64,000 nucleotides of DNA from Mycobacterium paraense (GTDB lineage Bacteria; Actinomycetota; Actinomycetes; Mycobacteriales; Mycobacteriaceae). This document shows, piece after piece, positions 40,936 through 49,301 of the stretch. Under the pieces are notes generated by a model that was given only the letters and a program-made list of their open reading frames with translations, searched no databases and had not been told where the DNA came from. Each line of letters opens with the position of its first letter. Positions within the stretch are counted from its first letter, which is position 1. The translations under genes were made by a program, and so were the position numbers. The stretch covers positions 1-64,000 of the forward strand of contig NZ_LQPM01000006.1 in the NCBI RefSeq assembly GCF_002101815.1. Direction: 5' to 3'.

Positions 40936-41753
40936 CGGCCCTCAAATCTCGGTGTGCGTCGTTGCCGAAACGCTTCCAGCCCCTCTTTGAAATCGCCCGT
41001 CCGGCAAGAGAGTTCCAGGTTGAACAGTTCCTGCGTCATGGCCTGGCCCAGCGTCGCGTGCTGGCCGAAGCTCAGCGCCTGCTTGGCCAGCCCGATCGCC
41101 GCCGTCGGACCGCCGGCCAGCCGCTCCACCAGCGTCGCGGCGGCCTCGTCGAGTTCGGCCCCGGGCACCGCCTGGTGGATCAGCCCCCAGTCCGCCGCAT
41201 CCGCCGCGCCCACCTTCTCGCCGAGCAACAGCATCCGCCTGGCCCGCGCCAGGCCGACCAGCCGCGGCAGCAGCCAGCTGGACCCCGAATCGGGGCTGAA
41301 GCCGCGTTCCACGAACGGTTCCCAGAACACCGCGTCGTCGGCGGCGACGGTGAAGTCGGCGGCCAGCGCGAGATTGCAGCCGAACCCCACCGCCCGGCCC
41401 CGCACGCTGCAGACGACCGGCAGTTGGACACTCGTCACGAGTTCGATCACGCGGTGGGCGGCGTGGGGGATCCGTCGCACCAGATCGCCGGCGCGCGGGC
41501 GTCGGCCGCCGGGATCGTTGGCTGCCACCCAGTCGGCACCGGCGCAGAAGTCGTCGCCGGCCCCGGCGATGTGGATCGCGCGCAACGAATCGTCGGCGGC
41601 TGCACCGGTGAGCGCGTCGACCAGAGCGTCGATCATCAAGTGAGTCAACGCATTACGCCGTGCGGGGCGGTCGAGCGTGATCCGCAGGACCGCGCCATCC
41701 CGGCACGCCATCACCGAACCCTCGGCGCCGGCCGCATCGGCCTGGTGATTCAC
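40932..41753 (-). CDS. Crotonase-fold enoyl-CoA isomerase-like protein
   Basis: 273 residues from GTG 41753. The segment GFSPDSGSSWLLPRLVG resembles the Asp-containing segment of PaaG-type and delta3-delta2 enoyl-CoA isomerases; the first hydratase Glu is Asn (GFGCNLALAAD). FCAGADW makes the oxyanion hole. First gene of the six-gene reverse operon reaching to 34822. Its start is 25 bases from the 19-bp operator-like repeat at 41779-41797. Confidence 0.87.
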   Translation of the reverse strand: MNHQADAAGAEGSVMACRDGAVLRITLDRPARRNALTHLMIDALVDALTGAAADDSLRAIHIAGAGDDFCAGADWVAANDPGGRRPRAGDLVRRIPHAAHRVIELVTSVQLPVVCSVRGRAVGFGCNLALAADFTVAADDAVFWEPFVERGFSPDSGSSWLLPRLVGLARARRMLLLGEKVGAADAADWGLIHQAVPGAELDEAAATLVERLAGGPTAAIGLAKQALSFGQHATLGQAMTQELFNLELSCRTGDFKEGLEAFRQRRTPRFEGR

Positions 41754-41778
41754 CGCGTACCCGGCCTTTCTCCGCCGA

Positions 41779-41797
41779 TACGGTTACCCATACAGTA
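41779..41797. promoter_or_regulatory. TetR-type operator candidate, site A
   Basis: TACGGTTA-CCC-ATACAGTA agrees with the perfect repeat TACTGTAA-N3-TTACAGTA (site D) at 13 of 16 arm positions. It lies between divergent genes, 25 bases before the crotonase GTG and 70 bases before the thioesterase start, so one site could control both operons. A TACGAT -10-like hexamer follows at 41803-41808 for the forward gene. A second small repeat, GTTAGC-N8-GCTAAC, lies at 41824-41843. Confidence 0.65.
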
Positions 41798-41867
41798 GGC
41801 AATACGATTGATCCGAGGTATAAGTTAGCAAGGAATCGCTAACGACGGAACAACCGGGTGAGGCCCG

Positions 41868-42539
41868 GTGAAAGCGGGCAGCATGGTCGGTGACGCGAAA
41901 TTCGGCGAGGCGCCCCTTGCGCAGACGGTGGCGGCCGCCGGCGCCATGCGTCGCCTCAGCTCGCTGCTGCTGTCACTCGAACACCCGCACCCGACGGTGG
42001 ATGCCATGCTCGCGAAGTTCGCGGAATGGGAGCGCGAGCTGGTCCCCGCGGCCGCGGCGGACCCGGCTCCGCGGATCGGCGAGGTCCCCGGTGATCGCCG
42101 GCGGGTCTACCTCAACCACGCCACCGACATCGGCGCCTACAACCCCAGCTTTCCCGAATACCGATTCGAGCAACTCGACGCCGAGAAGGCCGGCGGGGTG
42201 GTGTGCTTCCCGCTCGTCTACGAGGGGCCGCCCGGGCTGGTGCACGGCGGCTTCCTCGGCGTCTTCTTCGACTGCGTGATCCAGCACCACAATTGCGTCA
42301 CCGGCCTTTCCGGCAAGACGCGGTCGCTGCTGGTCAACTTCCGGCGGCCGACCCCGGTGCTCACCGAGCTGCGTTTCGACATCGACCGGTCGCAGGTCGA
42401 AAGGGGCATCGCGTCGACGGCGCGGCTGCTGCTCGGCGACGAGGTGCTCTGCACGGGCGAGGTCACCACGCTGGCGTCGCCGCCGGAGAAGCTGACCGGA
42501 TTCAAATTCGGCAGGCGGCGAAAGGAATCCGACGGATGA
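41868..42539 (+). CDS. PaaI/hotdog-fold thioesterase family protein
   Basis: 223 residues. GPPGLVHGGFLGVFFDCVIQHH is the HGG-type hotdog signature, followed by LLVNFRRPTPV. The N-terminal 80 residues are an extension of unknown role. The start is GTG 41868 or ATG 41883, with no decisive ribosome site. It probably hydrolyses an acyl-CoA and so frees CoA from a dead-end or final product. Coupled to the next crotonase gene by an ATGA overlap. Confidence 0.8.
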   Translation: MKAGSMVGDAKFGEAPLAQTVAAAGAMRRLSSLLLSLEHPHPTVDAMLAKFAEWERELVPAAAADPAPRIGEVPGDRRRVYLNHATDIGAYNPSFPEYRFEQLDAEKAGGVVCFPLVYEGPPGLVHGGFLGVFFDCVIQHHNCVTGLSGKTRSLLVNFRRPTPVLTELRFDIDRSQVERGIASTARLLLGDEVLCTGEVTTLASPPEKLTGFKFGRRRKESDG

Positions 42540-43420
42540 GCTCCTCCAACATTGCCGACGAACGAGTGCTCTTCGAGATCGACCCCGATCGGCGAATCGC
42601 GACCATCACGCTGAACAACCCGAAGCAGCGCAATTCCTACGACGCCACGATGCGCGAGACCGTCGCCCGCTGCCTGGATCGGGTGGCCGACGACGACGAC
42701 CTGACCGTAGTGCTGTTGCGCGGGGCCGAGGGAGTATTTTCCACCGGCGCCGACATGAACAACGCGTACGGCTGGTACGGCTCGGCCGGCGACGACCAGG
42801 CCAAGCGCCGGCCCAGCCAGCGGCGCCGACTTACGGTCGACCGCAAGTCGTTTGGCTTCTATCACAACCTGATGGGCTTCCCGAAGGTAACCGTCGGCGA
42901 GATCGCCGGCTACGCGCTGGGCGGTGGCTTCGAGATGGCGCTGATGACCGACATCTCCGTCATCGCGCGCGACACGAAGATCGGCATGCCCGCGACCCGC
43001 TTCCTCGGCCCCGCGCTCGGGAGCCTGCACATGTTCTTCCACCGGCTGGGCCCGGTGCTGGCGCGGCGCCTGCTGTTGACCGGCGACATCATCGAGGCCG
43101 GCCAGGTCGAGCACCTCGGAATCTTCACCGACACATGCGATCCCGGCTCGGTGGCCGCGCGGGCGCGGTATTGGGCCGAGAAGGCGGCGAAGATGCCCGC
43201 CGACGGGGTCGTCATCGCCAAGGAGGCGTTCCGCCTCGTCGAGCAGACGCAGGCCTACAACGGCGAGGAAGTCGCGAGCTATCTGATTCACGCCTTCGGG
43301 ACCAACCTGCAATTCGCCCCCGGCGAGTTCAACTTCGTCAAAACCCGCGCGCAACACGGCGCCAAGGAGGCGTTCCGGCTCCGTGACGAGCATTTCCACG
43401 TGCCCGAACCGGAAGCCTAG
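42536..43420 (+). CDS. Enoyl-CoA hydratase/isomerase family protein
   Basis: 294 residues. ITLNNPKQRNSYD and FSTGADMNNAY are present. The first catalytic Glu is kept (GGGFEMALMTD) but the second position is Ala (MPATRFLG). An insert with many basic residues (KRRPSQRRR) lies near residue 100. It is the second gene of the forward pair under site A. The palindromic repeat copy 2 follows 13 bases after its stop. Confidence 0.87.
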   Translation: MSSSNIADERVLFEIDPDRRIATITLNNPKQRNSYDATMRETVARCLDRVADDDDLTVVLLRGAEGVFSTGADMNNAYGWYGSAGDDQAKRRPSQRRRLTVDRKSFGFYHNLMGFPKVTVGEIAGYALGGGFEMALMTDISVIARDTKIGMPATRFLGPALGSLHMFFHRLGPVLARRLLLTGDIIEAGQVEHLGIFTDTCDPGSVAARARYWAEKAAKMPADGVVIAKEAFRLVEQTQAYNGEEVASYLIHAFGTNLQFAPGEFNFVKTRAQHGAKEAFRLRDEHFHVPEPEA

Positions 43421-43433
43421 TAGCGCGTCAATT

Positions 43434-43587
43434 CACTTTTGCCACAAAAGAATCAGCGGCGGAGGAATCGGCAATGTGCCCGCCTCTGAGCGACAACCTG
43501 GGGCGCTTTTCGTTTCGAACGGATGTTGTCGCTATGAGGCGGGCACAACACGTGCCGGCGCCAGCGGGGACGCGTGTTGCGGATGTG
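43434..43587. repeat. Palindromic intergenic element, copy 2
   Basis: Second copy of the element at 17004-17160. Arms 43475-43497 and 43525-43547 pair at 21 of 23 positions. The right arm shares 23 identical bases with copy 1 (beginning TTGTCGCTATGAGGCGGGCA). Outer parts are also similar, for example TCACTT..GCCACA on the left and GCGGATGTG on the right, and the total lengths are 154 and 157 bases. It again lies between convergent genes, here a crotonase and the TetR gene. Confidence 0.8.
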
Positions 43588-43603
43588 ACGTCGGCCGGCG
43601 CCC

Positions 43604-44353
43604 TCAGCGCGACTTGGCCGCCTTGCGCTGCCGCGACGGGCCCGATGCCTTGGCGCGCTTCTCGATCAGGCTGCTGGCGTGGTCGAGGATGCAGTCGAGG
43701 CCGAACTCGAAGTTCGCTTCGTCGGGAGCGGCGATGCGGTGCCCCTGCCCGGTCACCTGGGCGATCAGCGGGGTGGTGGCCGGATCGATGGCCACCGCGT
43801 CCTCGATGGCGCGCGGTCCGCTGTCCGGCGTCTGGTTCTTGTCGTAGAGCCGTTGCAGCACCACCGAACCGCGGACATGCAGCGAGACCGCGGAGTAGGT
43901 GTCGAAGGCGTCCTCGGGCGACAGGCCGGCCTCCACCAGGTTGGCGATCGCGCGCTCCATCTCCTGAGCGCCCACCCGGGCGGCCTTCGGACTCAGGGCG
44001 GCGCGAATCAGAATCAGGTCGCACAGAATTGGGTTGCCCATGAACGTTTTACGCATCAGGCGGGCGTGGTTGCGCAGGGTCTCGCGCCAATCGCTCGCTT
44101 CGACGTAGGGGGTGGCGAAGACGTACTTGCTCAGGGCGCGGTCGGTCATGGCGTTGAGCAGGTCGTCCTTCTTGCGGAAGTACCAGTAGATGCTGGTGAC
44201 GCCCACGCCGAGGTGTTTGCCCAGCAGCGGCATGCTCAGGTTGTCTATCGACACTTGCTCCGCGAGTTCGAATGCGCCACTGATGATGTCGTCGGGATTG
44301 ATGGACCCGCGTTCGCGTCGTTGACGCTTCTCGGCGGTTGCCTGCTTTGCCAC
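43604..44353 (-). CDS. TetR family transcriptional regulator
   Basis: 249 residues from GTG 44353, chosen because GGAGG lies 9 bases upstream; ATG 44368 would add five residues and has no ribosome site. The N-terminal helix-turn-helix has INPDDIISGAFELAE and GVGVTSIYWYFRKKDDLLNAM, the TetR signature. The helical C-terminal domain would bind a small ligand, perhaps an acyl-CoA. The 19-bp repeat at 44463-44481 lies in its divergent promoter region, and three similar sites lie before nearby catabolic operons, so it is the best candidate for their regulator. Confidence 0.9.
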   Translation of the reverse strand: MAKQATAEKRQRRERGSINPDDIISGAFELAEQVSIDNLSMPLLGKHLGVGVTSIYWYFRKKDDLLNAMTDRALSKYVFATPYVEASDWRETLRNHARLMRKTFMGNPILCDLILIRAALSPKAARVGAQEMERAIANLVEAGLSPEDAFDTYSAVSLHVRGSVVLQRLYDKNQTPDSGPRAIEDAVAIDPATTPLIAQVTGQGHRIAAPDEANFEFGLDCILDHASSLIEKRAKASGPSRQRKAAKSR

Positions 44354-44462
44354 TACGGGCACCTCCATCAGGATCTAGCCGTGCCACCGGTAGAGTGGAA
44401 TCTACCCGCGGTTCTTCTCTGACCTGCGCATATGCGTGCGTGTCGTCGCGTTTTCCGTCTGC

Positions 44463-44481
44463 TACTGTAATACCTATCGTA
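44463..44481. promoter_or_regulatory. TetR-type operator candidate, site B
   Basis: TACTGTAA-TAC-CTATCGTA keeps the left arm of the site D repeat perfectly and 5 of 8 bases of the right arm. It lies between the TetR gene and the divergent SDR gene, where autoregulation is usual for this family. It is 26 bases before the SDR ATG. Confidence 0.62.
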
Positions 44482-44507
44482 GGCTTTTTGGTAAAACGGC
44501 TGGACAC

Positions 44508-45305
44508 ATGGATCTAGGGCTGGCGAATGCCACGGCGGTGGTGGTCGGTGGTAGTCGCGGCATGGGGTTGGCGACGGCACGCTGCCTGGCCGACGACGGG
44601 GCCCGGGTGGCGGTGGTGGGCCGCAGCCGCGACGCGCTCGATTCCGCCGCCGCCGATTTGGCCGGGCGCGGGAGCCCCGATGCCCTCGGCCTGACGGCCG
44701 ACATCGGTGACGCCGCCGCGGTCGACAAGGTGTTCGCCGACGTGGCCGCGCGCTGGGGCGGCGAACTGAACGTGCTCATCAATACCGTCGGGCCGGGCGC
44801 GGCGGGCAGCTTCGAGGATCTGACCGACGAGCAGTGGCACCGGGCCGTCGAGGACGGCGTCATGGGCATGGTCCGCTGCGTCCGCTCGGCACTTCCGCTG
44901 CTGCGCAAGGCGGAATGGGCTCGGATCGTCAACTTCTCGGCGCACTCGACCCAGCGGCAAAGCGTCATGCTGCCCGCCTACACCGCCGCCAAGTCGATGC
45001 TGACGAGCGTCTCGAAAAACCTGTCCTTGCTGCTGGCCAAGGACGAAATCCTGGTCAACGTGGTGTCGCCGGGCAGCATTGCCTCCGAGTCACTGGTCGG
45101 CTGGGCGAAGTCCGTCGGCGTCGACGGCAACGACCCGTACGCGCTGATGGACGCGATCGCCGAGCATTTCGGGCATCCCGCGCAGATGCCGCGGGCCGGC
45201 CTGCCGGAAGAGATAGGGCCGGTCGCCGCCTTTCTCGCGTCGCGGCGCAATTCCTACATGACCGGCGCCAACATCAACGTCGACGGTGGTTCGGACTTCA
45301 CCTGA
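44508..45305 (+). CDS. SDR family oxidoreductase
   Basis: 265 residues from ATG 44508. The cofactor motif reads VVGGSRGMG. The catalytic Ser lies in NFSAHS and Tyr-Lys in PAYTAAKSM. The usual NNAG reads NTVG, a variation seen in some SDRs of this type. NPGS is replaced by VVSPGSIASE. The C-terminal YMTGANINVDGG is classical. It is divergent from the TetR gene across site B and is followed 34 bases later by the DHDPS-like gene. Confidence 0.87.
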   Translation: MDLGLANATAVVVGGSRGMGLATARCLADDGARVAVVGRSRDALDSAAADLAGRGSPDALGLTADIGDAAAVDKVFADVAARWGGELNVLINTVGPGAAGSFEDLTDEQWHRAVEDGVMGMVRCVRSALPLLRKAEWARIVNFSAHSTQRQSVMLPAYTAAKSMLTSVSKNLSLLLAKDEILVNVVSPGSIASESLVGWAKSVGVDGNDPYALMDAIAEHFGHPAQMPRAGLPEEIGPVAAFLASRRNSYMTGANINVDGGSDFT

Positions 45306-45339
45306 CCCGAAATCGTTTGGCCGACAGAAGGAGTCGATT

Positions 45340-46356
45340 GTGGCAACGGCGACCGAGGCGCGCAGCTGGGCGCGCGGAGCATTGCGGGGGATCGGCGACT
45401 CCCTCTACACGCCGTTCTGCGGCCCCGACGGCGACGACATCGACTGGGACGCCTACCGGACCCTGGTGCGGTACTGCGTCGGCGATCTCGGGCACCCGAT
45501 GTTGTGGTGTACCAGCGGCATCGCCGAGTTTTGGTCGCTGACCCTCGACGAGCGCAAGCGCCTGCTGGAGGTGGCGATCGAGGAGGCGCGCGGCCTGAAT
45601 CCCGATGTCGTCGTCCAGGCCTGCACGGCCGCGATGTCCGCGAAGGACTGTCTGGAATTGACGCGGCACGCCCAAGAGGTGGGTGCCGACATCGCCTACA
45701 TCCAAACGCCGATGATGGAGGCGCACGGCGGCGAGGGCGTGTTGCGGTTCTTCAACTACGTTGCCGCGCGCACCGATATCGCGTTGGGCATGTTCAATTC
45801 TCCGTCCTCCGGCTACGTGCTGACCCCGGCGGAAAGTGCGCGGATCTATGACGAGGTGCCCGCGGTGTGCGCCACGAAGGAGGGCGCGTTCCGGCCGGAG
45901 GCGAGCCGGCGGCTGCACGAACTGGCGCCCGACCTCGCGGTCTGGGAATGCGACCGGACCGTCTACCGCGCCGGGTGGCTGCGCGCCGGCATCGTGTGCC
46001 CTGCGCAATTGGGCACCGCCGGCTATCTGTTCGAGACCCCGCAACGGCGGCTGTTCTCCGAATACTGGGAGCTGGTGCTCAACGACAAACTGCTCGAAGC
46101 GATGGACTACGGGCGGGAATCCGGGATGGATCAGTTCGACCTCGACATCGGGTCGTGGTGGACGTGTTACCCGGGGCGGGCCGACTACTTCACCCACTGG
46201 GGCGGCGCCTTCAAGTACGCCGCCTCGCTGCTGGGTTTGCCGATCGGCGATTATCCGCATTCGCGGCCCCCGCAGGCCGAGCTGCCGCCGGAGGCCAAGG
46301 CTCAGATCGAAAACGCCTACCGGCGGGTCGGTCTGCTCGAAACCGCAGTGCAGTAG
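45340..46356 (+). CDS. Dihydrodipicolinate synthase/N-acetylneuraminate lyase family protein
   Basis: 338-residue Schiff-base lyase of the DapA/NanA barrel family. The Schiff-base Lys lies in CATKEGAFRPE. The front segment WCTSGIAEFWSLTLDER corresponds to the family's GTTGE-LT-ER motif. IAYIQTPMM contains the expected Tyr region. It is not a lysine biosynthesis DapA given its context. Relatives include ring-cleavage hydratase-aldolases, which would fit a degradative role here; this is inference. AGAAGGAG lies 7 bases before GTG 45340. Confidence 0.85.
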   Translation: MATATEARSWARGALRGIGDSLYTPFCGPDGDDIDWDAYRTLVRYCVGDLGHPMLWCTSGIAEFWSLTLDERKRLLEVAIEEARGLNPDVVVQACTAAMSAKDCLELTRHAQEVGADIAYIQTPMMEAHGGEGVLRFFNYVAARTDIALGMFNSPSSGYVLTPAESARIYDEVPAVCATKEGAFRPEASRRLHELAPDLAVWECDRTVYRAGWLRAGIVCPAQLGTAGYLFETPQRRLFSEYWELVLNDKLLEAMDYGRESGMDQFDLDIGSWWTCYPGRADYFTHWGGAFKYAASLLGLPIGDYPHSRPPQAELPPEAKAQIENAYRRVGLLETAVQ

Positions 46357-46375
46357 AACGGCTTTCAAACCGTGA

Positions 46376-46404
46376 AGCGGGCCCGGTGCGTCACCGGGCC
46401 CGCT
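46376..46404. terminator. Hairpin between convergent genes
   Basis: A perfect 13-bp stem, AGCGGGCCCGGTG pairing with CACCGGGCCCGCT, with loop CGT. It lies 19 bases after the DHDPS-like stop and 13 bases before the stop of the CsbD-like gene, so it can serve both strands. No T-run follows, as is usual for mycobacterial hairpin terminators. Confidence 0.7.
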
Positions 46405-46417
46405 CCAATTCGGACGT

Positions 46418-46660
46418 TTACTTCTTCTGTTCGGCCCGCTCGCGCGCTTCGGCCGCCTTCGCCTTGCCGCGCGCCTTCTCGGCTGCGGCCTCCTTGCGTG
46501 CGACGCTGCGCTGGGCGTCAGCCTTGTCCTGCTGGGCTTCGCCCTCATTGACCAGGTCGTTGCTGCCGATGACCGTGCCGATGAATTCCTTCGTCTTACC
46601 GAACACGCCTTCGACAATGCCTCGAATGGCCTGGACCGGACCGCTCTTGACGTCCACCAT
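46418..46660 (-). CDS. CsbD-like stress-type small protein
   Basis: 80 residues, highly charged. RGIVEGVFGKTKEFIGTVIG at the start resembles the CsbD family, whose members are general-stress proteins of unknown function. The rest is an Ala/Lys/Glu-rich helix (KAAEARERAEQKK). GGGAGGGAG lies 6 bases before ATG 46660. It does not look metabolically linked to its neighbours. Confidence 0.75.
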   Translation of the reverse strand: MVDVKSGPVQAIRGIVEGVFGKTKEFIGTVIGSNDLVNEGEAQQDKADAQRSVARKEAAAEKARGKAKAAEARERAEQKK

Positions 46661-46755
46661 TGCATCTCCCTCCCATTGATGGATGGCTTGAGTTAAGGGG
46701 TTCCCGGGGACGGGATCAGCGCAAACATCTGAGCCACGTGGCGCAGGCCACAGCC

Positions 46756-46971
46756 CTAGTCCCCGGCCACGGCGGGCGCGGATTGCGCCGAACTCGGCTG
46801 TTGCGGCGGGATTTGGCTACGGCGCCGCAGCCGCAGCGCGAGACCGGCGAGAACGCCGATCAGAGCCGCCCAGAACAGGATCTGCGCGCCTGTGACCGCA
46901 AGCTCGGCCCGCAGCGCCATCGCGCGCGCCTGGCGCAGGCGGTGCATCAGCGCCTTCAACGTCGTTTTCAC
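46756..46971 (-). CDS. Small single-pass membrane hypothetical protein
   Basis: 71 residues from GTG 46971. A basic N terminus is followed by one hydrophobic segment (GAQILFWAALIGVLAGLALRL) and a Pro/Gln/Ser-rich tail. No clear ribosome site. The membrane segment, with basic residues on both sides, suggests a real protein, but the evidence is moderate. The space on either side of it (46661-46755 and 46972-47138) shows no other signal. Confidence 0.5.
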   Translation of the reverse strand: MKTTLKALMHRLRQARAMALRAELAVTGAQILFWAALIGVLAGLALRLRRRSQIPPQQPSSAQSAPAVAGD

Positions 46972-47138
46972 GAGTCATCGATAACCCCCGCATCGCCATC
47001 CCAAACCCCCTCGCCGCGGTTACCGGGACCGACGCACAATCCCGTCGGCGATCTAGGTTTGCCGTGGGCGGCTCAGCGCGCCGAAAATCGCTGTTTGGTT
47101 GCGGTTCACGCGGGCGTGGCGGCGGTTGTGGAATGCGC

Positions 47139-47157
47139 TACCGATAGGTATACAGTA
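47139..47157. promoter_or_regulatory. TetR-type operator candidate, site C
   Basis: TACCGATA-GGT-ATACAGTA matches the perfect site D repeat at 12 of 16 arm positions, with 7 of 8 in the right arm. It lies 58 bases before the crotonase start that opens a six-gene forward operon. The TATGCG just after it could be part of a -10 element, so binding would block the promoter. Confidence 0.6.
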
Positions 47158-47215
47158 TGCGTACAAAGTCGGGGTGATTTTCCGGCACGTCGAGGGTGAG
47201 GAGGTGCCGCGGGAG

Positions 47216-48058
47216 ATGTCCGGCAGCGACGGTGCTTCCGAAGACGCCGTGCTCTACGAGGCCACCGCGAGCGGCGTCGCCATCCTCACCTTCAACCGTC
47301 CGGACCGCCTGAACGCCTGGGGCCCCGACATCGCCGCCGCGTTCTATGCCGGGATCGACCGCGCCGAGCAAGACCCCGACATCCGGGTGATCGTGGTGAC
47401 CGGTCGGGGCAAGGGATTTTGCGCCGGCGCATATCTGGGCGCGCCGAGTTCGGCGCCCACCTACGGCAAGACCATGGAGAAGGCGGCGCAGACCGACCTG
47501 TCCGCGTTGGTGGGCGAGCGCCCACCGCATTTCGTGACCACGCTGCGCAAGCCCGTCGTCGCGGCGATCAACGGCGCCTGCGTCGGCATCGGCCTGACCC
47601 AGGCCCTGATGTGCGACGTCCGTTTCGCGGCCGCCGGGGCCAAGTTCGCCGCCGTGTTCGCTCGCCGGGGGCTGATCGCCGAATTCGGCGTCTCCTGGAT
47701 ACTTCCCCGGCTGACCACGTGGGGAGTGGCCCTCGACCTGTTGCTCAGCGGCCGCACCTTTCTCGCCGAGGAGGCTGCCCAGCTCGGCCTCGTCAAAGAG
47801 GTCGTCGCCCCGGAGAACCTGATGGCGCGCGCCCTCGAATACGCCGAGGACATGGCACGCAACTGCTCGCCGGCCGCGATGGCGGTGATCAAACAGCAGG
47901 TCTACGGCGACGCCACCCGCGACGTCGTCGACGCCACCGCGCGGGCCGAGGTCCTGCTGCACGAGGCGATGCCGCGGCCGGACGTCATCGAAGGGATCAC
48001 CAGCTTCCTGGAGAAGCGCCCGCCCCAATTCCCTTCGCTCACTTCGACCGAAGCTTAG
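47216..48058 (+). CDS. Enoyl-CoA hydratase/isomerase family protein
   Basis: 280 residues from ATG 47216 (MSGSDGASEDAVLYEA); GTG 47204 is an alternative and the longer frame to 47099 crosses site C. ILTFNRPDRLNAW and FCAGAYLG are present. The first hydratase Glu is Thr (GIGLTQALMCD). GLIAEFGVSWILPRL carries a Glu in the place used by enoyl-CoA isomerases. First gene of the operon to 54020. Confidence 0.86.
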   Translation: MSGSDGASEDAVLYEATASGVAILTFNRPDRLNAWGPDIAAAFYAGIDRAEQDPDIRVIVVTGRGKGFCAGAYLGAPSSAPTYGKTMEKAAQTDLSALVGERPPHFVTTLRKPVVAAINGACVGIGLTQALMCDVRFAAAGAKFAAVFARRGLIAEFGVSWILPRLTTWGVALDLLLSGRTFLAEEAAQLGLVKEVVAPENLMARALEYAEDMARNCSPAAMAVIKQQVYGDATRDVVDATARAEVLLHEAMPRPDVIEGITSFLEKRPPQFPSLTSTEA

Positions 48059-48087
48059 TTTTGCCGGTGACACCGGAAAGGATGATC

Positions 48088-49290
48088 ATGGCCGACTTGG
48101 ATTACCGGGCGATCGACGTCGACAACCACTATTACGAGCCGCTGGACGCCTTCACCCGCCACCTGGACAAGAGGTTCAAGCGCCGCGGCGTGCAGATGGT
48201 CAGCGACGGCAAGCGCACCTGGGCCGTGATCGGGGACCGCGTCAACCACTTCATCCCCAACGTCACCTTCGACCCGATCATCGTGCCGGGCTGTCTCGAC
48301 TTGTTGTTCCGCGGCGAGATCCCCGAGGGCGTCGATCCGGCCTCGCTGATGAAAGTCGAGCGACTGGCCGATCATCCCGAATACCAGAACCGCGACGCGC
48401 GGATCACGGTGATGGACACGCAGGACATCGAGACGGTGTTCATGCTGCCGACGTTCGGATGCGGCGTCGAGGAGGCGCTCAAGCACGACATCGAGGCGAC
48501 GATGGCCTCGGTGCACGCGTTCAACCTCTGGCTCGACGAGGACTGGGGTTTCGACCGGCCCGATCACCGAATCATTGCCGCGCCGATCATCTCGCTGGCC
48601 GATCCGGCCAAGGCGCTCGCAGAGGTCGAGTTCGTGTTGGCGCGCGGCGCCAAGCTGGTGCTGGTCCGGCCGGCGCCGGTGCCCGGCGTGGTCAAGCCGC
48701 GATCGCTGGGCGACCCCAGCCACGACCCGGTGTGGGCCCGGCTGGCCGAGGCGGGCGTCCCCGTCGGCTTCCACCTCAGCGACAGCGGCTATCTGCACAT
48801 CGCCGCGCAGTGGGGCGGCAAGGCGACCTTCGAGGGGTTCGGCGAAAAGGATCCGCTGGATCAGGTGCTCCTCGACGACCGCGCGATCCACGACACGATG
48901 GCCTCGATGATCGTGCACGGCGTGTTCACCCGCCACCCGAAGCTCAAGGCGGTCAGCATCGAAAACGGTTCGTACTTCGTGCACCGGCTGATCAAGCGCC
49001 TGAAGAAGGTGGCCAACAACTATCCGAAGCATTTTCCCGAGGACCCGGTCGAGCAGTTGCGCAACAACGTATGGATCGCGCCCTACTACGAGGACGACCT
49101 GCCCGAGCTGGCCAACGCGATCGGCATCGACAAGATCCTGTTCGGATCCGACTGGCCGCACGGCGAAGGCCTCGAGTCGCCGGTGTCCTTCACCGAGGAG
49201 CTCGTCGGGTTCAGCGACTCCGACGTCCGAAAAATCATGCGCGACAACGCCCTCGACCTCCTCGGTGTCCAAGTCGGATCGTCCGCGTAG
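48088..49290 (+). CDS. Amidohydrolase family metal-dependent hydrolase
   Basis: 400-residue TIM-barrel protein of the amidohydrolase-2 group (ACMSD/PDC-hydrolase type). The first metal site is reduced to DNHYYEP. Later His residues are in GFHLSDSGYLH and VHGVFTRHP, and the final metal Asp is in LFGSDWPHGE. Members decarboxylate or hydrolyse ring-cleavage products. AAAGG lies 6-7 bases before ATG 48088; ATG 48082 is also possible. It stands 29 bases after the crotonase and 11 before the ligase. Confidence 0.88.
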   Translation: MADLDYRAIDVDNHYYEPLDAFTRHLDKRFKRRGVQMVSDGKRTWAVIGDRVNHFIPNVTFDPIIVPGCLDLLFRGEIPEGVDPASLMKVERLADHPEYQNRDARITVMDTQDIETVFMLPTFGCGVEEALKHDIEATMASVHAFNLWLDEDWGFDRPDHRIIAAPIISLADPAKALAEVEFVLARGAKLVLVRPAPVPGVVKPRSLGDPSHDPVWARLAEAGVPVGFHLSDSGYLHIAAQWGGKATFEGFGEKDPLDQVLLDDRAIHDTMASMIVHGVFTRHPKLKAVSIENGSYFVHRLIKRLKKVANNYPKHFPEDPVEQLRNNVWIAPYYEDDLPELANAIGIDKILFGSDWPHGEGLESPVSFTEELVGFSDSDVRKIMRDNALDLLGVQVGSSA

Positions 49291-49301
49291 CCGCTGCCAC
49301 G

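Noticed and set aside
41824..41843. GTTAGC-N8-GCTAAC as another TetR operator
   Set aside because: It does not match the 8-3-8 repeat and its six-base arms are short enough to arise by chance.
43475..43547. CRISPR-like repeat
   Set aside because: The units are inverted, not regularly spaced direct repeats, and no cas genes are present.
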